A DNA stretch of 64,000 nucleotides from Flavobacterium sp. (GCF_027484705.1 NZ_JAIXSL010000018.1:1-64000), one strand, 5' to 3'. Positions 19,072-28,271 are shown, counted from the first letter of the stretch. Notes: generated from the sequence alone by a model not told the origin. Program-made: numbers and translations.

Positions 19072-19667
19072 TAACAATCGGAATAGTTGATGACCATAAA
19101 ATGTTTTTAGACGGCTTAATTTCCGTGTTTTCCAGTGAACCAGAATTTGAAATAGCATTCGCTGAAAATACGGCCAAAGACGCGCTTTCAAAAATTAAGG
19201 CAGCGTTACCCGATATCATTATTACGGACATTTCGATGCCTCAAATGAATGGTCTCGAATTTATAAAAATTCTCAAAAAAGATTATCCTGAAGTTAAAAT
19301 TCTGGTGGTAAGTATGTTCGATAACATGCAATCCATCAAGCACATCGATGGCTTCTTATTGAAAGAAACCGATAAGCAACAACTCATTAATGCTGTGAGA
19401 GGCATTGTGTTGAGAAACGAAAAACATTTTAACGGCACCACTACAGATCATAGTTCATTTGAATTCAGTAAAACGATATTAAGTCAGAGGGAAAAAGAAA
19501 TCATCGGGCTTATTGCCAAGGAATTTACTACGGATGAGATTGCTGTGAAATTAAATATCAGTAAAAATACCATTGAAACACACCGAAAGAATATCTTTTT
19601 TAAATTACAGGTTAAAAATATTGCAGGGCTTATTTATAAAGCCGTATACCTCGGTGTCATTAAATAA
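19068..19667 (+). CDS. NarL/LuxR-family response regulator
   Basis: A 199-residue DNA-binding regulator. The receiver domain (about 1-110) has Asp8/Asp9, phosphoacceptor Asp54 in IITDISMPQMNG and conserved Lys99 in GFLLKE. The alpha-4 region before that Lys is a few residues shorter than usual. A LuxR-type helix-turn-helix occupies about 135-195 (LSQREKEIIGLIAKEFTTDE, then KLNISKNTIETHRKNIFFKL). The start overlaps the kinase stop by four bases, so the two are translationally coupled and form a cognate pair. Target genes are not evident. Confidence 0.95.
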   Translation: MITIGIVDDHKMFLDGLISVFSSEPEFEIAFAENTAKDALSKIKAALPDIIITDISMPQMNGLEFIKILKKDYPEVKILVVSMFDNMQSIKHIDGFLLKETDKQQLINAVRGIVLRNEKHFNGTTTDHSSFEFSKTILSQREKEIIGLIAKEFTTDEIAVKLNISKNTIETHRKNIFFKLQVKNIAGLIYKAVYLGVIK

Positions 19668-19844
19668 CATATTTAAAATCTTGCAGGGAGCGCTCTTGCA
19701 GCTTTTATTTTAATGGGGGACTTCTCTAATCTCACGAAACTGTTGTGCTGGTAAGGAAAATGAGGACAATACTGAAGATGACGATGATTCGAATTAATGG
19801 CAGGATGATGGATCGGTCAAGTAAAAAGAACAAACGCCAATAAT

Positions 19845-19877
19845 AGAAAAATGGGTTGCCTTACCTTAAACAACCCA
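19845..19877 (-). terminator. Terminator after the TonB receptor gene
   Basis: TGGGTTG (19852-19858) pairs with CAACCCA (19871-19877) and, read on the minus strand, is followed by a run of five T. It lies just after the stop codon at 19904 and closes the TonB receptor transcript. Confidence 0.65.
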
Positions 19878-19903
19878 CCTCGCAACTATTCTTCTACTCA
19901 GCA

Positions 19904-22282
19904 TTAAAACTGAAACTTATACCCAAAATCCGGGAAAAACCCAATTTGATCAATCCTGTTGACCTGATTGGTGAGTCGGTTATAACGGTTGATAAAAATG
20001 TTCTTATTGTCGGTCACATTCTGCAATTCCAGATACAAAAGATGCGATTGTTTCTTTTTGCTGCTGTTGAATTTAAATCCCGTTCTCAAATCCAGTCTGA
20101 AATACGCATCATATTGAAGGCTATAGGCTTTATCATTTTGTTTGATTTCGTAGCCCGCAGCCTGAGAAGCGGTAAGATCAACCGGAGTATAAAAGCGGCC
20201 TCCGGCAGTAGTCACCTTGCCATCAAAGGATATCGTATTTTTCTTGAGTTTACCGACTTTAAATTCTTTGCCACCCAACGCGTTAAAAACATAGCGGTTG
20301 TTGAAAGGCGAATTTCTCTCGATGCCGTCGCTGCCTTCGTATTTGCTTTCGAATACTGAACCTGTAAAAAGGGCGTGATAGCCTTTGTTGAAGAACTTTT
20401 CAATGGTCAATTCAATGCCCTGGTTGTGCCCTTTTCCTTGGCTGACCAAAGAAGTTTTATCGGTGGAATACCCAAAATCAGCGCCTTCAGTCAGCGAAGA
20501 ATAACTGCTTGAAAAGGATTCGATAGCGGCTTTGTCAATCGCTTGGTAATATACTTCTAATTTTCCGCGCCATTTGTCGGCCAACTTCACATCATAGCCA
20601 ACCACAAAATGCTGGCTTCTGACGAGGTCTAAATTTCTGTTGGTTTGAACTAATTGCCCGCCTACATTTTCGTTTTGAAATAAGATCGGCGCCGGTACAT
20701 TTTGATGGTGCATGCCATAGCCGAGACTGATGCTGTTTTTCGAATTGATGGCATACGTGAGCGAAGTGCGCGGCTCCAATACAAATTCGTTTGAAATAGA
20801 GAACAATTGACCGTGCAAACCCGCATGAAAGGTTACTCGATCTGAAAGCCTGAATTGCCCTTGAGCATAAGGTTGAAAAACGCTGTAATTGCCTTTGGTA
20901 TTGTAGATGGAATTAAAATCCGGATAGCCATCAGCGTTGGCATCCGCTTGTCGGTCGCGGTCGTTTAGACTATAATCGATATGGAAACTTTCGAACAACA
21001 AACCACTTCTGATCGTCACTTTTTTATTGACTTTAGAATTGATGTAGGAACTGAAGGTTATCCGGTTTTCAGCATTATTACTCGCGGTAAAAGGAATGGT
21101 AGTTTCGGTAGCCGTTCCTAAATTATAAATCCTTTCTTCGTCATATTTGTTGGCATTGGTCGTGGTGGAAATGTTGGTTTTCAGATAAGTCTTTTGGTTC
21201 AGAAACAACTTGTGGGAAACACCGATAACACCAAAGTTGGAACGCAACTCCTGATTGGCATCTTTGGCGGAAAACAAATCATCTGGCTCGGCATCTTTTC
21301 CGAGGAATTCAATGTTCGAAAGACCGCCAATCCCATAAATCGAAATCGTTCCCCACGAGGTTTTTCCGAAGTCCATGTTAAAAGCAAGGTCGTTATAATT
21401 GGGTATGGCTGCACCGGTTCCCGCACCACCGAGGTAACCCGCAATACCATATCGGCCTGCGACCACAAAAGAACCGCCTTGCCTGCCTATAGGGCCTTCG
21501 GCCATGAATTCCGCACCCGGATAAGCACCTACTCCGACCATGAATTCATTTTTTTCTGTATTGCCTTTGCGCAGGTTCAAATCAAAAACACCGCTGATGG
21601 CGTTTCCGTACTCCGCTGGAAAAGCCGAAGTAAGGAAGTCTGAATTGGCTAATAAATTCGGATTTAAAGCAGAAACCGGGCTTCCCGTAGTGCCTAAAGT
21701 TGAAAAGTGATTCGGGCTCGGCACCGGAATGCCTTCGATGCGCCACAACATTCCCGAAGGCGAATTTCCTCTGACGACAATGTCATTGCGGCTGTCATTG
21801 GCTGCGGACACACCTGCAAAATTAGACACCAACCGCGCTACGTCACTTCGTCCGCCGGCATATCGGTTGACTTCTTCCAAGCTGAATTGTCTGGTGGACA
21901 CTGCCGCCATTTTATTGATGGCTTTGGCTTTGCTGTTTTCCGCTTTGACCACGACTTCGCTTAAAGTGTTGTAATTCTCAGTCAGGGCAATCGATAAAAA
22001 AACATCCTTACCTGAAGTGACCTCAATATTAGGAACAGAAGCTGTCGTATAACTAAGATATACAGCGGCAATCATTTGTCTTCCAAGCGGTACATTCAAG
22101 ATTTGAAAACTCCCTGTTTCGTCGGTAATCGTACTCAAATTTGGGGCGGAGACCACCGTAACGGTTACACCGGCTAGAGGCATTTCGGATTGCTTATCGG
22201 TCACTTTCCCTTTGATGACACCGTTTTGTCCGTAAGCGCAAAAGGCCATCAATACTACTAATATTCTGATTGCATTTCTCAT
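19904..22282 (-). CDS. TonB-dependent outer-membrane receptor
   Basis: A 792-residue receptor. Signal peptide (ending CAYGQ), then a carboxypeptidase-regulatory-like domain (about 22-105; GVIKGKVTDKQSEMPLAGVT and ITDETGSFQILNVPLG), a plug domain (about 120-230; VVVKAENSK, VSAANDSRNDIVVRGNSPSG, FPAEYGNAISGVFDLNLRKG) and a beta-barrel ending in an aromatic residue (FPDFGYKFQF). It imports a ligand across the outer membrane using TonB energy. The substrate is unknown; there is no SusD partner beside it, so it is not a classical polysaccharide locus. It follows a membrane-protein gene by 18 bases and shares its TetR-type operator region. Confidence 0.93.
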   Translation of the reverse strand: MRNAIRILVVLMAFCAYGQNGVIKGKVTDKQSEMPLAGVTVTVVSAPNLSTITDETGSFQILNVPLGRQMIAAVYLSYTTASVPNIEVTSGKDVFLSIALTENYNTLSEVVVKAENSKAKAINKMAAVSTRQFSLEEVNRYAGGRSDVARLVSNFAGVSAANDSRNDIVVRGNSPSGMLWRIEGIPVPSPNHFSTLGTTGSPVSALNPNLLANSDFLTSAFPAEYGNAISGVFDLNLRKGNTEKNEFMVGVGAYPGAEFMAEGPIGRQGGSFVVAGRYGIAGYLGGAGTGAAIPNYNDLAFNMDFGKTSWGTISIYGIGGLSNIEFLGKDAEPDDLFSAKDANQELRSNFGVIGVSHKLFLNQKTYLKTNISTTTNANKYDEERIYNLGTATETTIPFTASNNAENRITFSSYINSKVNKKVTIRSGLLFESFHIDYSLNDRDRQADANADGYPDFNSIYNTKGNYSVFQPYAQGQFRLSDRVTFHAGLHGQLFSISNEFVLEPRTSLTYAINSKNSISLGYGMHHQNVPAPILFQNENVGGQLVQTNRNLDLVRSQHFVVGYDVKLADKWRGKLEVYYQAIDKAAIESFSSSYSSLTEGADFGYSTDKTSLVSQGKGHNQGIELTIEKFFNKGYHALFTGSVFESKYEGSDGIERNSPFNNRYVFNALGGKEFKVGKLKKNTISFDGKVTTAGGRFYTPVDLTASQAAGYEIKQNDKAYSLQYDAYFRLDLRTGFKFNSSKKKQSHLLYLELQNVTDNKNIFINRYNRLTNQVNRIDQIGFFPDFGYKFQF

Positions 22283-22300
22283 TTTTTTTAATGTATGGGT

Positions 22301-23068
22301 TTATAATTTAATGAATGGTTTTCCTTGTAAAGCTTGGAGTAAAGTATAGGTGACAAAGGCAAGATATAGAGCGGCAATCATGACGACTTCGCGTTTGGTT
22401 TTTGCTACGAGATAAGCTAGCAGAGGAATGATCTGCAAAGCGTGCATGCCGAAAAAGTGGGCTACGCGCAAGTCTCCGTAGTGCTTGCTCCAATTCGTAA
22501 CAGGCAATCCCGGCGATCCGTCGGTACTGCCTACCGTATGTTTCAATAGCGCTCCCATAGCAAAACCTTCAAAAGCAAAAACTACGGTAACGAGCAAACT
22601 TAATTTGATTGCAAGCACTAATGTTTCCGGCGCATCAAATTGTGTTTGATTGAAAAATAAAAGCGCCACGTATAAAGTATGCAACATCAAAATGGTAATG
22701 GCCACCGCCATGAGGTTGAAAATCAATTGGTCAATAGCTGTTGCGACATTAAAGTGCGACATTTTGCCCTGCGCCGCTTGGTAAGTAATGAGGATTAACT
22801 CGATCGAAAACAGCACAATCATGGACCAGGTATAGATTTCAACCTGCCTTTGATTGTCAAGATAGCTCGTATAGAACCCCATCGTCAAAACAAAAATTGC
22901 GGTGCTCAAAAAGAACTTAAAAGGTTTGATCCAGGCACTAATCCCTAAAACAGTAGTGACACTGTAGTTTACCATAACCCAACAGCTCAAGGCACCGACC
23001 AAACAAATGGCGCTGTATACTAATAGCTCCGGATTCTTATCCCGCAATAATTCAAATAGATACTTCAT
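22301..23068 (-). CDS. Polytopic membrane protein, unknown function
   Basis: A 255-residue protein from the ATG at 23068; a GTG three codons earlier is possible but less likely. Seven or eight hydrophobic segments are visible (for example LLVYSAICLVGALSCWVMV, ITILMLHTLYVALLFF, HALQIIPLLAYLVA). HYGDLRVAHFFGMHALQ carries conserved-looking histidines facing the membrane. I do not recognise the family. It is first in the operon with the TonB receptor and lies behind operators matching those in front of tetR, so it is probably part of an uptake or envelope response controlled by that repressor. Confidence 0.8.
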   Translation of the reverse strand: MKYLFELLRDKNPELLVYSAICLVGALSCWVMVNYSVTTVLGISAWIKPFKFFLSTAIFVLTMGFYTSYLDNQRQVEIYTWSMIVLFSIELILITYQAAQGKMSHFNVATAIDQLIFNLMAVAITILMLHTLYVALLFFNQTQFDAPETLVLAIKLSLLVTVVFAFEGFAMGALLKHTVGSTDGSPGLPVTNWSKHYGDLRVAHFFGMHALQIIPLLAYLVAKTKREVVMIAALYLAFVTYTLLQALQGKPFIKL

Positions 23069-23093
23069 AATATACACAAAGGTTATTAAAAAT

Positions 23094-23123
23094 AAACAAT
23101 GTTTTTTAAGTGAACATTGTTCA
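23094..23123. promoter_or_regulatory. TetR-type operators in front of the receptor operon
   Basis: TGAACATTGTTCA (23111-23123) is a 13-base dyad matching the one in front of tetR. A weaker dyad, AAACAATGTTT, lies at 23094-23104, and a lone TGAACA half-site at 23129-23134. They sit 26-55 bases upstream of the membrane-protein ATG, over the expected promoter. Confidence 0.7.
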
Positions 23124-23142
23124 TAAAATTGAACAAAAAAAA

Positions 23143-23760
23143 CTACAACTTTTCAATAATTTTTAAAAATGCCTGATAACCATCAACTAATATGGTGTCG
23201 GGTTTTTCAAATTTTACGCCTTTGGTTCGATTTCTCATCTCAAGACAACACATGCCATGCACGACGCTCCAGATCATAAACGAAAGCGGCTCCAGCGAAT
23301 GTCCTGCAAAGTGCCCCTGCGCCATGCATTGCGCCACGGTATTTTTGAGCGCATCAAAAGTGCCTACCCCTTCATTCCAACATTCGTCCTCAGAGCTTTC
23401 TATATACTCCATGGGCGCCTTTACGTTAAACATCAAATCGTACATCTCAGCATTCTCTAACGCAAATTTGATGTACAGTACACCCATTTTTTTGAGTCGC
23501 TCCATCGGATCTTCAATCGTAAAAAGCGGAGCAAAACTGTTTCCCAATTCCTGAAAACCTATGGTGTGCAAATCGTGTAAAATGGCATTCTTATCTTTAA
23601 AATAAACGTAGACTGTACCGACGCTATAATCAATTTCATCGGCAATGTTTCTGATGGTCGTCTGATCGATACCTTTTTCTAAAAAGAGCTTCTTAGCCCC
23701 TTGAAGAATTAAAGTTTTGAGATTTTCCTTTTCTCTAGCTTTTCGGTCTGCTATAGTCAT
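23143..23760 (-). CDS. TetR-family transcriptional repressor
   Basis: A 205-residue regulator. The N-terminal TetR DNA-binding domain (about 14-61) reads LKTLILQGAKKLFLEKG and TTIRNIADEIDYSVGTVYVYF, with the helix-turn-helix in the second part. The C-terminal helical ligand-binding domain is divergent, with Cys- and Met-rich stretches (WSVVHGMCCLEM). It should bind a small ligand and release the matching dyads TGAACAnTGTTCA found in front of its own start and in front of the receptor operon downstream. That is autoregulation plus control of the neighbour, inferred from the sites. Confidence 0.93.
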   Translation of the reverse strand: MTIADRKAREKENLKTLILQGAKKLFLEKGIDQTTIRNIADEIDYSVGTVYVYFKDKNAILHDLHTIGFQELGNSFAPLFTIEDPMERLKKMGVLYIKFALENAEMYDLMFNVKAPMEYIESSEDECWNEGVGTFDALKNTVAQCMAQGHFAGHSLEPLSFMIWSVVHGMCCLEMRNRTKGVKFEKPDTILVDGYQAFLKIIEKL

Positions 23761-23936
23761 GGGACAAATGTATTATTATTTTTTGAACAGTGTTCATTTT
23801 TTGAAATTTTAACATTATAAAAGCATAGTATCATCATTAATAAATCATTAAACGCGTTATTGCCGTCTTGGTTTTTCACCAAACGCAATTGTGCATGAGA
23901 AGAAAGTAGACAGCCTAGTACCAGAACAAGTAACAT
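23757..23936 (-). pseudogene. 59-residue reading frame overlapping tetR start
   Basis: ATG at 23936 opens a good signal peptide (MLLVLVLGCLLSSHAQ) followed by LRLVKNQDGNNAFND, which reads like the start of an exported Bacteroidota protein. The remaining 28 codons look like translated promoter DNA, cover the tetR operator, and end in TGA overlapping the tetR ATG by four bases. It is most simply the 5' stub of a lost secreted-protein gene. A real small exported protein is possible. Confidence 0.35.
23765..23796 (-). promoter_or_regulatory. tetR promoter with operator
   Basis: On the minus strand TACATTTG (23765-23772) is a perfect -7 box only four bases before the tetR ATG. The dyad TGAACAGTGTTCA (23784-23796) lies in the spacer upstream of it, where a bound repressor would block RNA polymerase. 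The short distance implies a leaderless or nearly leaderless mRNA. Confidence 0.65.
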
Positions 23937-24011
23937 TTTTATTAAAACGTAACAGAAAACCCAAAATCCCGACTCAATAGTTTTTAATAACCTTAAAACT
24001 TGCTACAAGAG

Positions 24012-25151
24012 ATGAACCCCACGCTTGAAGCTTTATTTGTTGGCCCTACGCTACTGCTCGCTTTTTTAATTTTAGCAAATCTTAATCAAGTGAACATTCA
24101 GGCCAATCGTTGGTTCGGAGCATTTATTTTATGCTTGTTCTTGATTCAAATTGGCGCACCGCTGGAACACTTGCAACTGGCGCCGGAATCTTCTGTTATT
24201 TCAGAGCTTGTTTTCCTAAGCAATTGCATCATAGCTCCTGTCTTTTATTTTAGCATCCTGTATTACGTCAGGCCAAAACGCCGTTGGAAAGCAACTGATA
24301 ATCTGCATTTCTTATTTCCGTTTTTGATGCTTTTATTAATGATTTTAAGTCATTTTGTTGCTGTCGAACCGGCAAAATCCGAAGCCGACAAAGATCTGGA
24401 ACATCGTGCATTAGTCATTTTCAGTGTTGTTTTTTGTGCTTTGATTGCTTTCTATTGCATTAAAGCCATGCTATTACTGAACCATTACCAAAAAAACCTA
24501 TACCTCTATGCTTCGTCTGTTCAACATGTTGATTTAAAATGGTTGCAGCTCGTAGGCTATTGCGTACTTCTTTTGGCGCTTGTATGGGTTTTGGATATTA
24601 TTTTTGAGTTGTCTGAACATTTTGTTTATTATGATATTTTTTCGAGCACCATCACTTTTGTTGGCGTATACTTTATTGCCTTCCACGCCTTGAAACAAAA
24701 AGAAGTTTTCCCGTTCCAGAAAAAAGATCAGGACGCTATCGATCATCTCATCATCGAAAATTCGGGGAACGATAACCCTAAGAAAAAATTAGTGCCCGAG
24801 GATAAACTTGAAGCATTAAAAGCGGCTTTATTGCAAGTCATGGAACAACAAAAACCTTTTCTGGAGTATGATTTGAGTTTAATCAAATTGGCGGCGCTGC
24901 TCGAAACCACACCTCACCTACTTTCTTATACCATCAACAACGGGTTTCATGAAAATTTTTACCAATTCGTCAACCGCTACCGAATTGAAGAAGCCCAAAA
25001 ATTGATTCTCGACCCCAACATGAATCATCTCAATTTGCTGGGCATTGGCTATGAAGTGGGGTTCAATTCTAAAACCGCTTTCTTCAGTACCTTTAAGAAA
25101 ATTACTAATCAAACACCAACGGCTTTCAAACGTCAACATCAAACGGAATAA
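24012..25151 (+). CDS. Membrane-anchored AraC-family regulator
   Basis: A 379-residue protein from the ATG at 24012 (the TTG at 24000 is four codons earlier). The N-terminal 230 residues contain about seven membrane helices (ALFVGPTLLLAFLILANL, FGAFILCLFLIQIG and others). The C-terminal 105 residues are an AraC-type double helix-turn-helix: DLSLIKLAALLETTPHLLSY, then FVNRYRIEEAQKLI and IGYEVGFNSKTAFFSTFKKI with TPTAFKR. It senses a membrane or envelope signal and regulates transcription from the membrane. The neighbouring plus-strand hydrolase and beta-barrel genes are candidate targets. Confidence 0.9.
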   Translation: MNPTLEALFVGPTLLLAFLILANLNQVNIQANRWFGAFILCLFLIQIGAPLEHLQLAPESSVISELVFLSNCIIAPVFYFSILYYVRPKRRWKATDNLHFLFPFLMLLLMILSHFVAVEPAKSEADKDLEHRALVIFSVVFCALIAFYCIKAMLLLNHYQKNLYLYASSVQHVDLKWLQLVGYCVLLLALVWVLDIIFELSEHFVYYDIFSSTITFVGVYFIAFHALKQKEVFPFQKKDQDAIDHLIIENSGNDNPKKKLVPEDKLEALKAALLQVMEQQKPFLEYDLSLIKLAALLETTPHLLSYTINNGFHENFYQFVNRYRIEEAQKLILDPNMNHLNLLGIGYEVGFNSKTAFFSTFKKITNQTPTAFKRQHQTE

Positions 25152-25243
25152 ATGCTCTTTTAAGAAGTACTGATTCATAAGTTAGGACTTTCGGCCCGCA
25201 AATTCTATTCAATTTTGCGCCGTTAATCATCAAAAAATGAATC

Positions 25244-26140
25244 ATGTTAAACCAATCAGTTAGGAGTAACTTTAACCACTCAAAACCTTATTTCCTTTTT
25301 TTAGTTTTTTTTGTTGCGTTGGCTGCATCTTGTTCTGACAATGAATCCAGTATAGGAGAAATTCCTTCAGGCTACGCAGAAGTGGATGTTGTTGCCGACG
25401 CGCACCATCTGAAAGCCTACAGCGTCAATCGAAATTCAGCTTATCTGGTCGTTTGCGAATCCGGTCTAGGCAATGGTCATGAATCCTGGAATCCTTCCCA
25501 AACCCCAAAAGAGTTAAATGAGCTTGCAACTGCGATAAACGCCGATATCGTATTGTATGATCGCGCCGGTTACGGTAAATCGGGTTCGGCCACTAACGCC
25601 CGTGACGTCAGCCAATTGAGTCATGAACTCGAGGCTGTGATCAACAAATTTACCCACGGACGAAAAGTGGTGTTGGTCGGGCATTCGCTGGGCGGTATGA
25701 TTATAAGAGATTATGCCATTAAAAACCCAAACCAAGTGGCAGCCTTGCTATTTGTTGACAGCATGCACGAACACTACAACAATCCGGCATTGGAAAATTT
25801 CATATATCAAACGATGCTGAATGCTTATGGCCCTACTTTTGGCGGTACGCTGGAAGCCCGTGAATTGGCGGAAGATATCGCTTACGGAGCGACATTGAGT
25901 CATTTGCCCGATGTTCCGGTAGTAGCACTCACGAGTATGAAACAGGACCAGAACAATGACCAATCCGACCTGATGAATCAAGCCACAAGACAGCAATGGT
26001 ATGAGGCTCACGAACAATTAGGCATTGGCATCACTGACTTTACGCATGTGGCGACCGTGCAATCGGGGCATTATATTCAATTAGAAGAGCCCGAACTTGT
26101 GATTTCCAATATCCAATTGCTTTTATCGAAATTACATTAA
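25244..26140 (+). CDS. Alpha/beta-hydrolase lipoprotein
   Basis: A 298-residue protein with a hydrophobic start and a lipobox (LAASC, about residue 30). The alpha/beta-hydrolase domain has an oxyanion/GYGKSG region (IVLYDRAGYGKSGSATNA), a nucleophile elbow VVLVGHSLGGMIIRDYA with Ser in GHSLG, an acid region LLFVDSMHEHYNN, and a late His in VQSGHYIQLEEPELV. It hydrolyses an ester, amide or lactone; the substrate is unknown. Being acylated, it acts in the periplasm or on a membrane. It is 13 bases before the beta-barrel gene and likely co-transcribed. Confidence 0.9.
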   Translation: MLNQSVRSNFNHSKPYFLFLVFFVALAASCSDNESSIGEIPSGYAEVDVVADAHHLKAYSVNRNSAYLVVCESGLGNGHESWNPSQTPKELNELATAINADIVLYDRAGYGKSGSATNARDVSQLSHELEAVINKFTHGRKVVLVGHSLGGMIIRDYAIKNPNQVAALLFVDSMHEHYNNPALENFIYQTMLNAYGPTFGGTLEARELAEDIAYGATLSHLPDVPVVALTSMKQDQNNDQSDLMNQATRQQWYEAHEQLGIGITDFTHVATVQSGHYIQLEEPELVISNIQLLLSKLH

Positions 26141-26153
26141 GATTTTAAAATCC

Positions 26154-26771
26154 ATGACAACCATGAAAAAAATAATTGTGGCAGTCTTTGCCTTACTATG
26201 CCTGACGTATAGCAACGCACAACAAAAAGGCAAATTCAGAGCCGGATTAGAACTTGGTCTGATGATTCCGTCTCATGGAGGCTTTGGATCTGTAATGATT
26301 ATCGAACCCAAATATAACCTTACCGATCAAATGCAGTTGGGATTGCTAATGGGTATGGGAACGTCCATCAAAACCATCGTGCATCAAAACCAAAAAGACG
26401 AAGCGTTAACCACCGTACATCTGACATTTCTAGGAACTTACGATTACTACTGCAATAAAATAAGTGACGGGTTTGTTCCTTATATCGGGCTCGGACTTGG
26501 CGCTTATAAAATGGCCAATGTTCAATTGACAGAAAAACAAACAATCGACGATGCAACAAATACAGACGCTGCAACCCAGTTCGGAGGCATGATTCGGGCT
26601 GGTTTTGAAAGCGGCAAATTTCGTTTGGGAGCAGCCTATCATTACATTCCTTCTTCAAAAATACAAGATATCAATGGCGCAACACTCGACAACAAACAGA
26701 ATTCCTATTTTGCTATAACGGTTGGATTTTATTTGGGTGGCGGCAAGTGGAAAAAAGCATCAAGTGATTAG
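26154..26771 (+). CDS. Outer-membrane beta-barrel protein
   Basis: A 205-residue protein with a signal peptide (ending YSNAQ). The mature part is a series of amphipathic beta-strands (GKFRAGLELGLMIPS, LGLLMGMGTSI, FVPYIGLGLGAYKM, GMIRAGFESGKFRLGAAYHYIP) ending in SYFAITVGFYLGGGKW. This is the outer-membrane OmpW/OprF-like barrel architecture. An internal ATG three codons on is an equally possible start. It probably forms a small barrel with no enzymatic role; ligand or pore function unknown. Confidence 0.8.
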   Translation: MTTMKKIIVAVFALLCLTYSNAQQKGKFRAGLELGLMIPSHGGFGSVMIIEPKYNLTDQMQLGLLMGMGTSIKTIVHQNQKDEALTTVHLTFLGTYDYYCNKISDGFVPYIGLGLGAYKMANVQLTEKQTIDDATNTDAATQFGGMIRAGFESGKFRLGAAYHYIPSSKIQDINGATLDNKQNSYFAITVGFYLGGGKWKKASSD

Positions 26772-26873
26772 ACGAACATTTTGATTAATTCTTGAGATTG
26801 CTCGTAAATCTTCCTCGAGGTGATAACCTTTTTACTAATAACCACATTTACAAGCTTTCAATCGTTATTTTCT

Positions 26874-26881
26874 TATATTTG
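26874..26881 (+). promoter_or_regulatory. -7 box of the next T9SS gene
   Basis: TATATTTG, 35 bases before the ATG at 26916, fits TAnnTTTG. A clear -33 TTTG at the usual distance is not seen. Confidence 0.55.
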
Positions 26882-26915
26882 TTTGTATTGATTCCTTCCA
26901 TCAACAAACAACGCC

Positions 26916-28271
26916 ATGAAAAAACTACTACTTTTTTGTTGTCTGACCACAACCTTCTTGCAAGCACAGGATTTTTGGGTAGAATATTCCACATCACAGC
27001 CTTTAGCCAATACCGGAATCAGCAGCATCTCAATTGTTGATGACAATGTGACTTGGCTCAATATGGCATGTGGCACTACTGGCTGTACGCCTATCAGACG
27101 CTATTCCCGAACCATCGATAGTGGAATCACGTGGGCAACCGGCACGATAGATCTTGGAGCCGATAGTGAGCACCTTCGAATAACCAACATCAGTGGGGTA
27201 TCTGCTGAAGTTGCCTATGCAGCAGCTTATCCTGACGCCGCGGGAGTTCTTGGAGGTGTTTGGAAAACTGCCGACGGTGGAAGTAGCTGGGCAAGAGAGG
27301 CCTCTGCGGTTTTTTCAGATCCTGCATCTCATCCTGGATTGGTGCATTTCTGGAATGACAATGACGGAATTGTTATGGGAAATCCAACCAATGGTTATTT
27401 TGAAATTTATGTTACGACTAACAACGGTAATTTGTGGACGCGTGTTCCTTCTTCTACTGCTTTGATCCCTATCAATCCCGAAGAATCTCTTTTCACTAAT
27501 AATTTTACGGTAACCGATAACATGCTCTGGGCCATGACCACCTTTGGCAGAATCTTAAGATCAGCCGACAAAGGCATGAATTGGACGGTGTCACAATCAC
27601 CGATTACGGATTTTTCGGTTGAACCTAATGCTTTAATCACAGTAGACCTTGCTTTTACTGACCCGAATAACGGATTGCTTCAAACCAGTGATTTAAGACT
27701 ATTCAGAAGCAGTGATGGCGGCGCCACCTGGAATACTTTAGAATATGTCGGGGTTGCCAGATCTTTAGGCATCGCCGCGATTCCGGGGCTGCCTGACACC
27801 TATATTTCGATCGGTGAAGATTTGAATGGGGTGAGAGGGTCATCTTATACCACTGATGCCGGGCTCAACTGGGTTGATATCAATGATAATCCCGATACTA
27901 ATTATGTGAATGGAAGTGTTATTGAGATGCACAGTTCATATATTGGTTTTGCCGGAGGATTTAGTGTGGCTCCGACGGTTGGTGGTATTTTCCGATGGGA
28001 TAATATGGGTTGCAGCTGCAGTACTACGGGTTTTTCGGGTGGCAAATGTATGGTTACGACGCCAAAGCAGACTTCAGGGGTTTTGAATATCTCAGGAAAT
28101 AACATTACTCAGGTAGACATTGCTGATCTTTCGGGCAAACAAATTTTATCCGCGCAATACCAGCAATTGAATGAGGTAAATGTTGATATCAGTGACTTCA
28201 CAAATGGCGTTTACGTTGTCAGGGTTACCAACGACAAAGGCATCAGTGTAGTAAAAGTTATGAAACAATAA
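26916..28271 (+). CDS. BNR/Ycf48-like T9SS protein
   Basis: A 451-residue secreted protein. Signal peptide ends FLQAQ. The body is a beta-propeller of BNR-like repeats: AWVK-type blades seen as VWKTADGGSSWARE, YVTTNNGNLWTRV, RSADKGMNWTVS, RSSDGGATWNTLE and TTDAGLNWVDI, each with the Asp-box pattern S/T-x-D-x-G-x-x-W. The last 70 residues form a T9SS sorting domain (GVLNISGNNITQVDIADLSG, then FTNGVYVVRVT). Similar propellers occur in exo-sialidases and photosystem assembly factors, but no sialidase catalytic residues are visible, so a binding role is more likely. Confidence 0.88.
   Translation: MKKLLLFCCLTTTFLQAQDFWVEYSTSQPLANTGISSISIVDDNVTWLNMACGTTGCTPIRRYSRTIDSGITWATGTIDLGADSEHLRITNISGVSAEVAYAAAYPDAAGVLGGVWKTADGGSSWAREASAVFSDPASHPGLVHFWNDNDGIVMGNPTNGYFEIYVTTNNGNLWTRVPSSTALIPINPEESLFTNNFTVTDNMLWAMTTFGRILRSADKGMNWTVSQSPITDFSVEPNALITVDLAFTDPNNGLLQTSDLRLFRSSDGGATWNTLEYVGVARSLGIAAIPGLPDTYISIGEDLNGVRGSSYTTDAGLNWVDINDNPDTNYVNGSVIEMHSSYIGFAGGFSVAPTVGGIFRWDNMGCSCSTTGFSGGKCMVTTPKQTSGVLNISGNNITQVDIADLSGKQILSAQYQQLNEVNVDISDFTNGVYVVRVTNDKGISVVKVMKQ

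Noticed and set aside
19856..20359. Plus-strand 167-codon frame at the 3' end of the TonB receptor gene
   Set aside because: It is antisense to a strongly supported barrel domain and crosses the receptor terminator.
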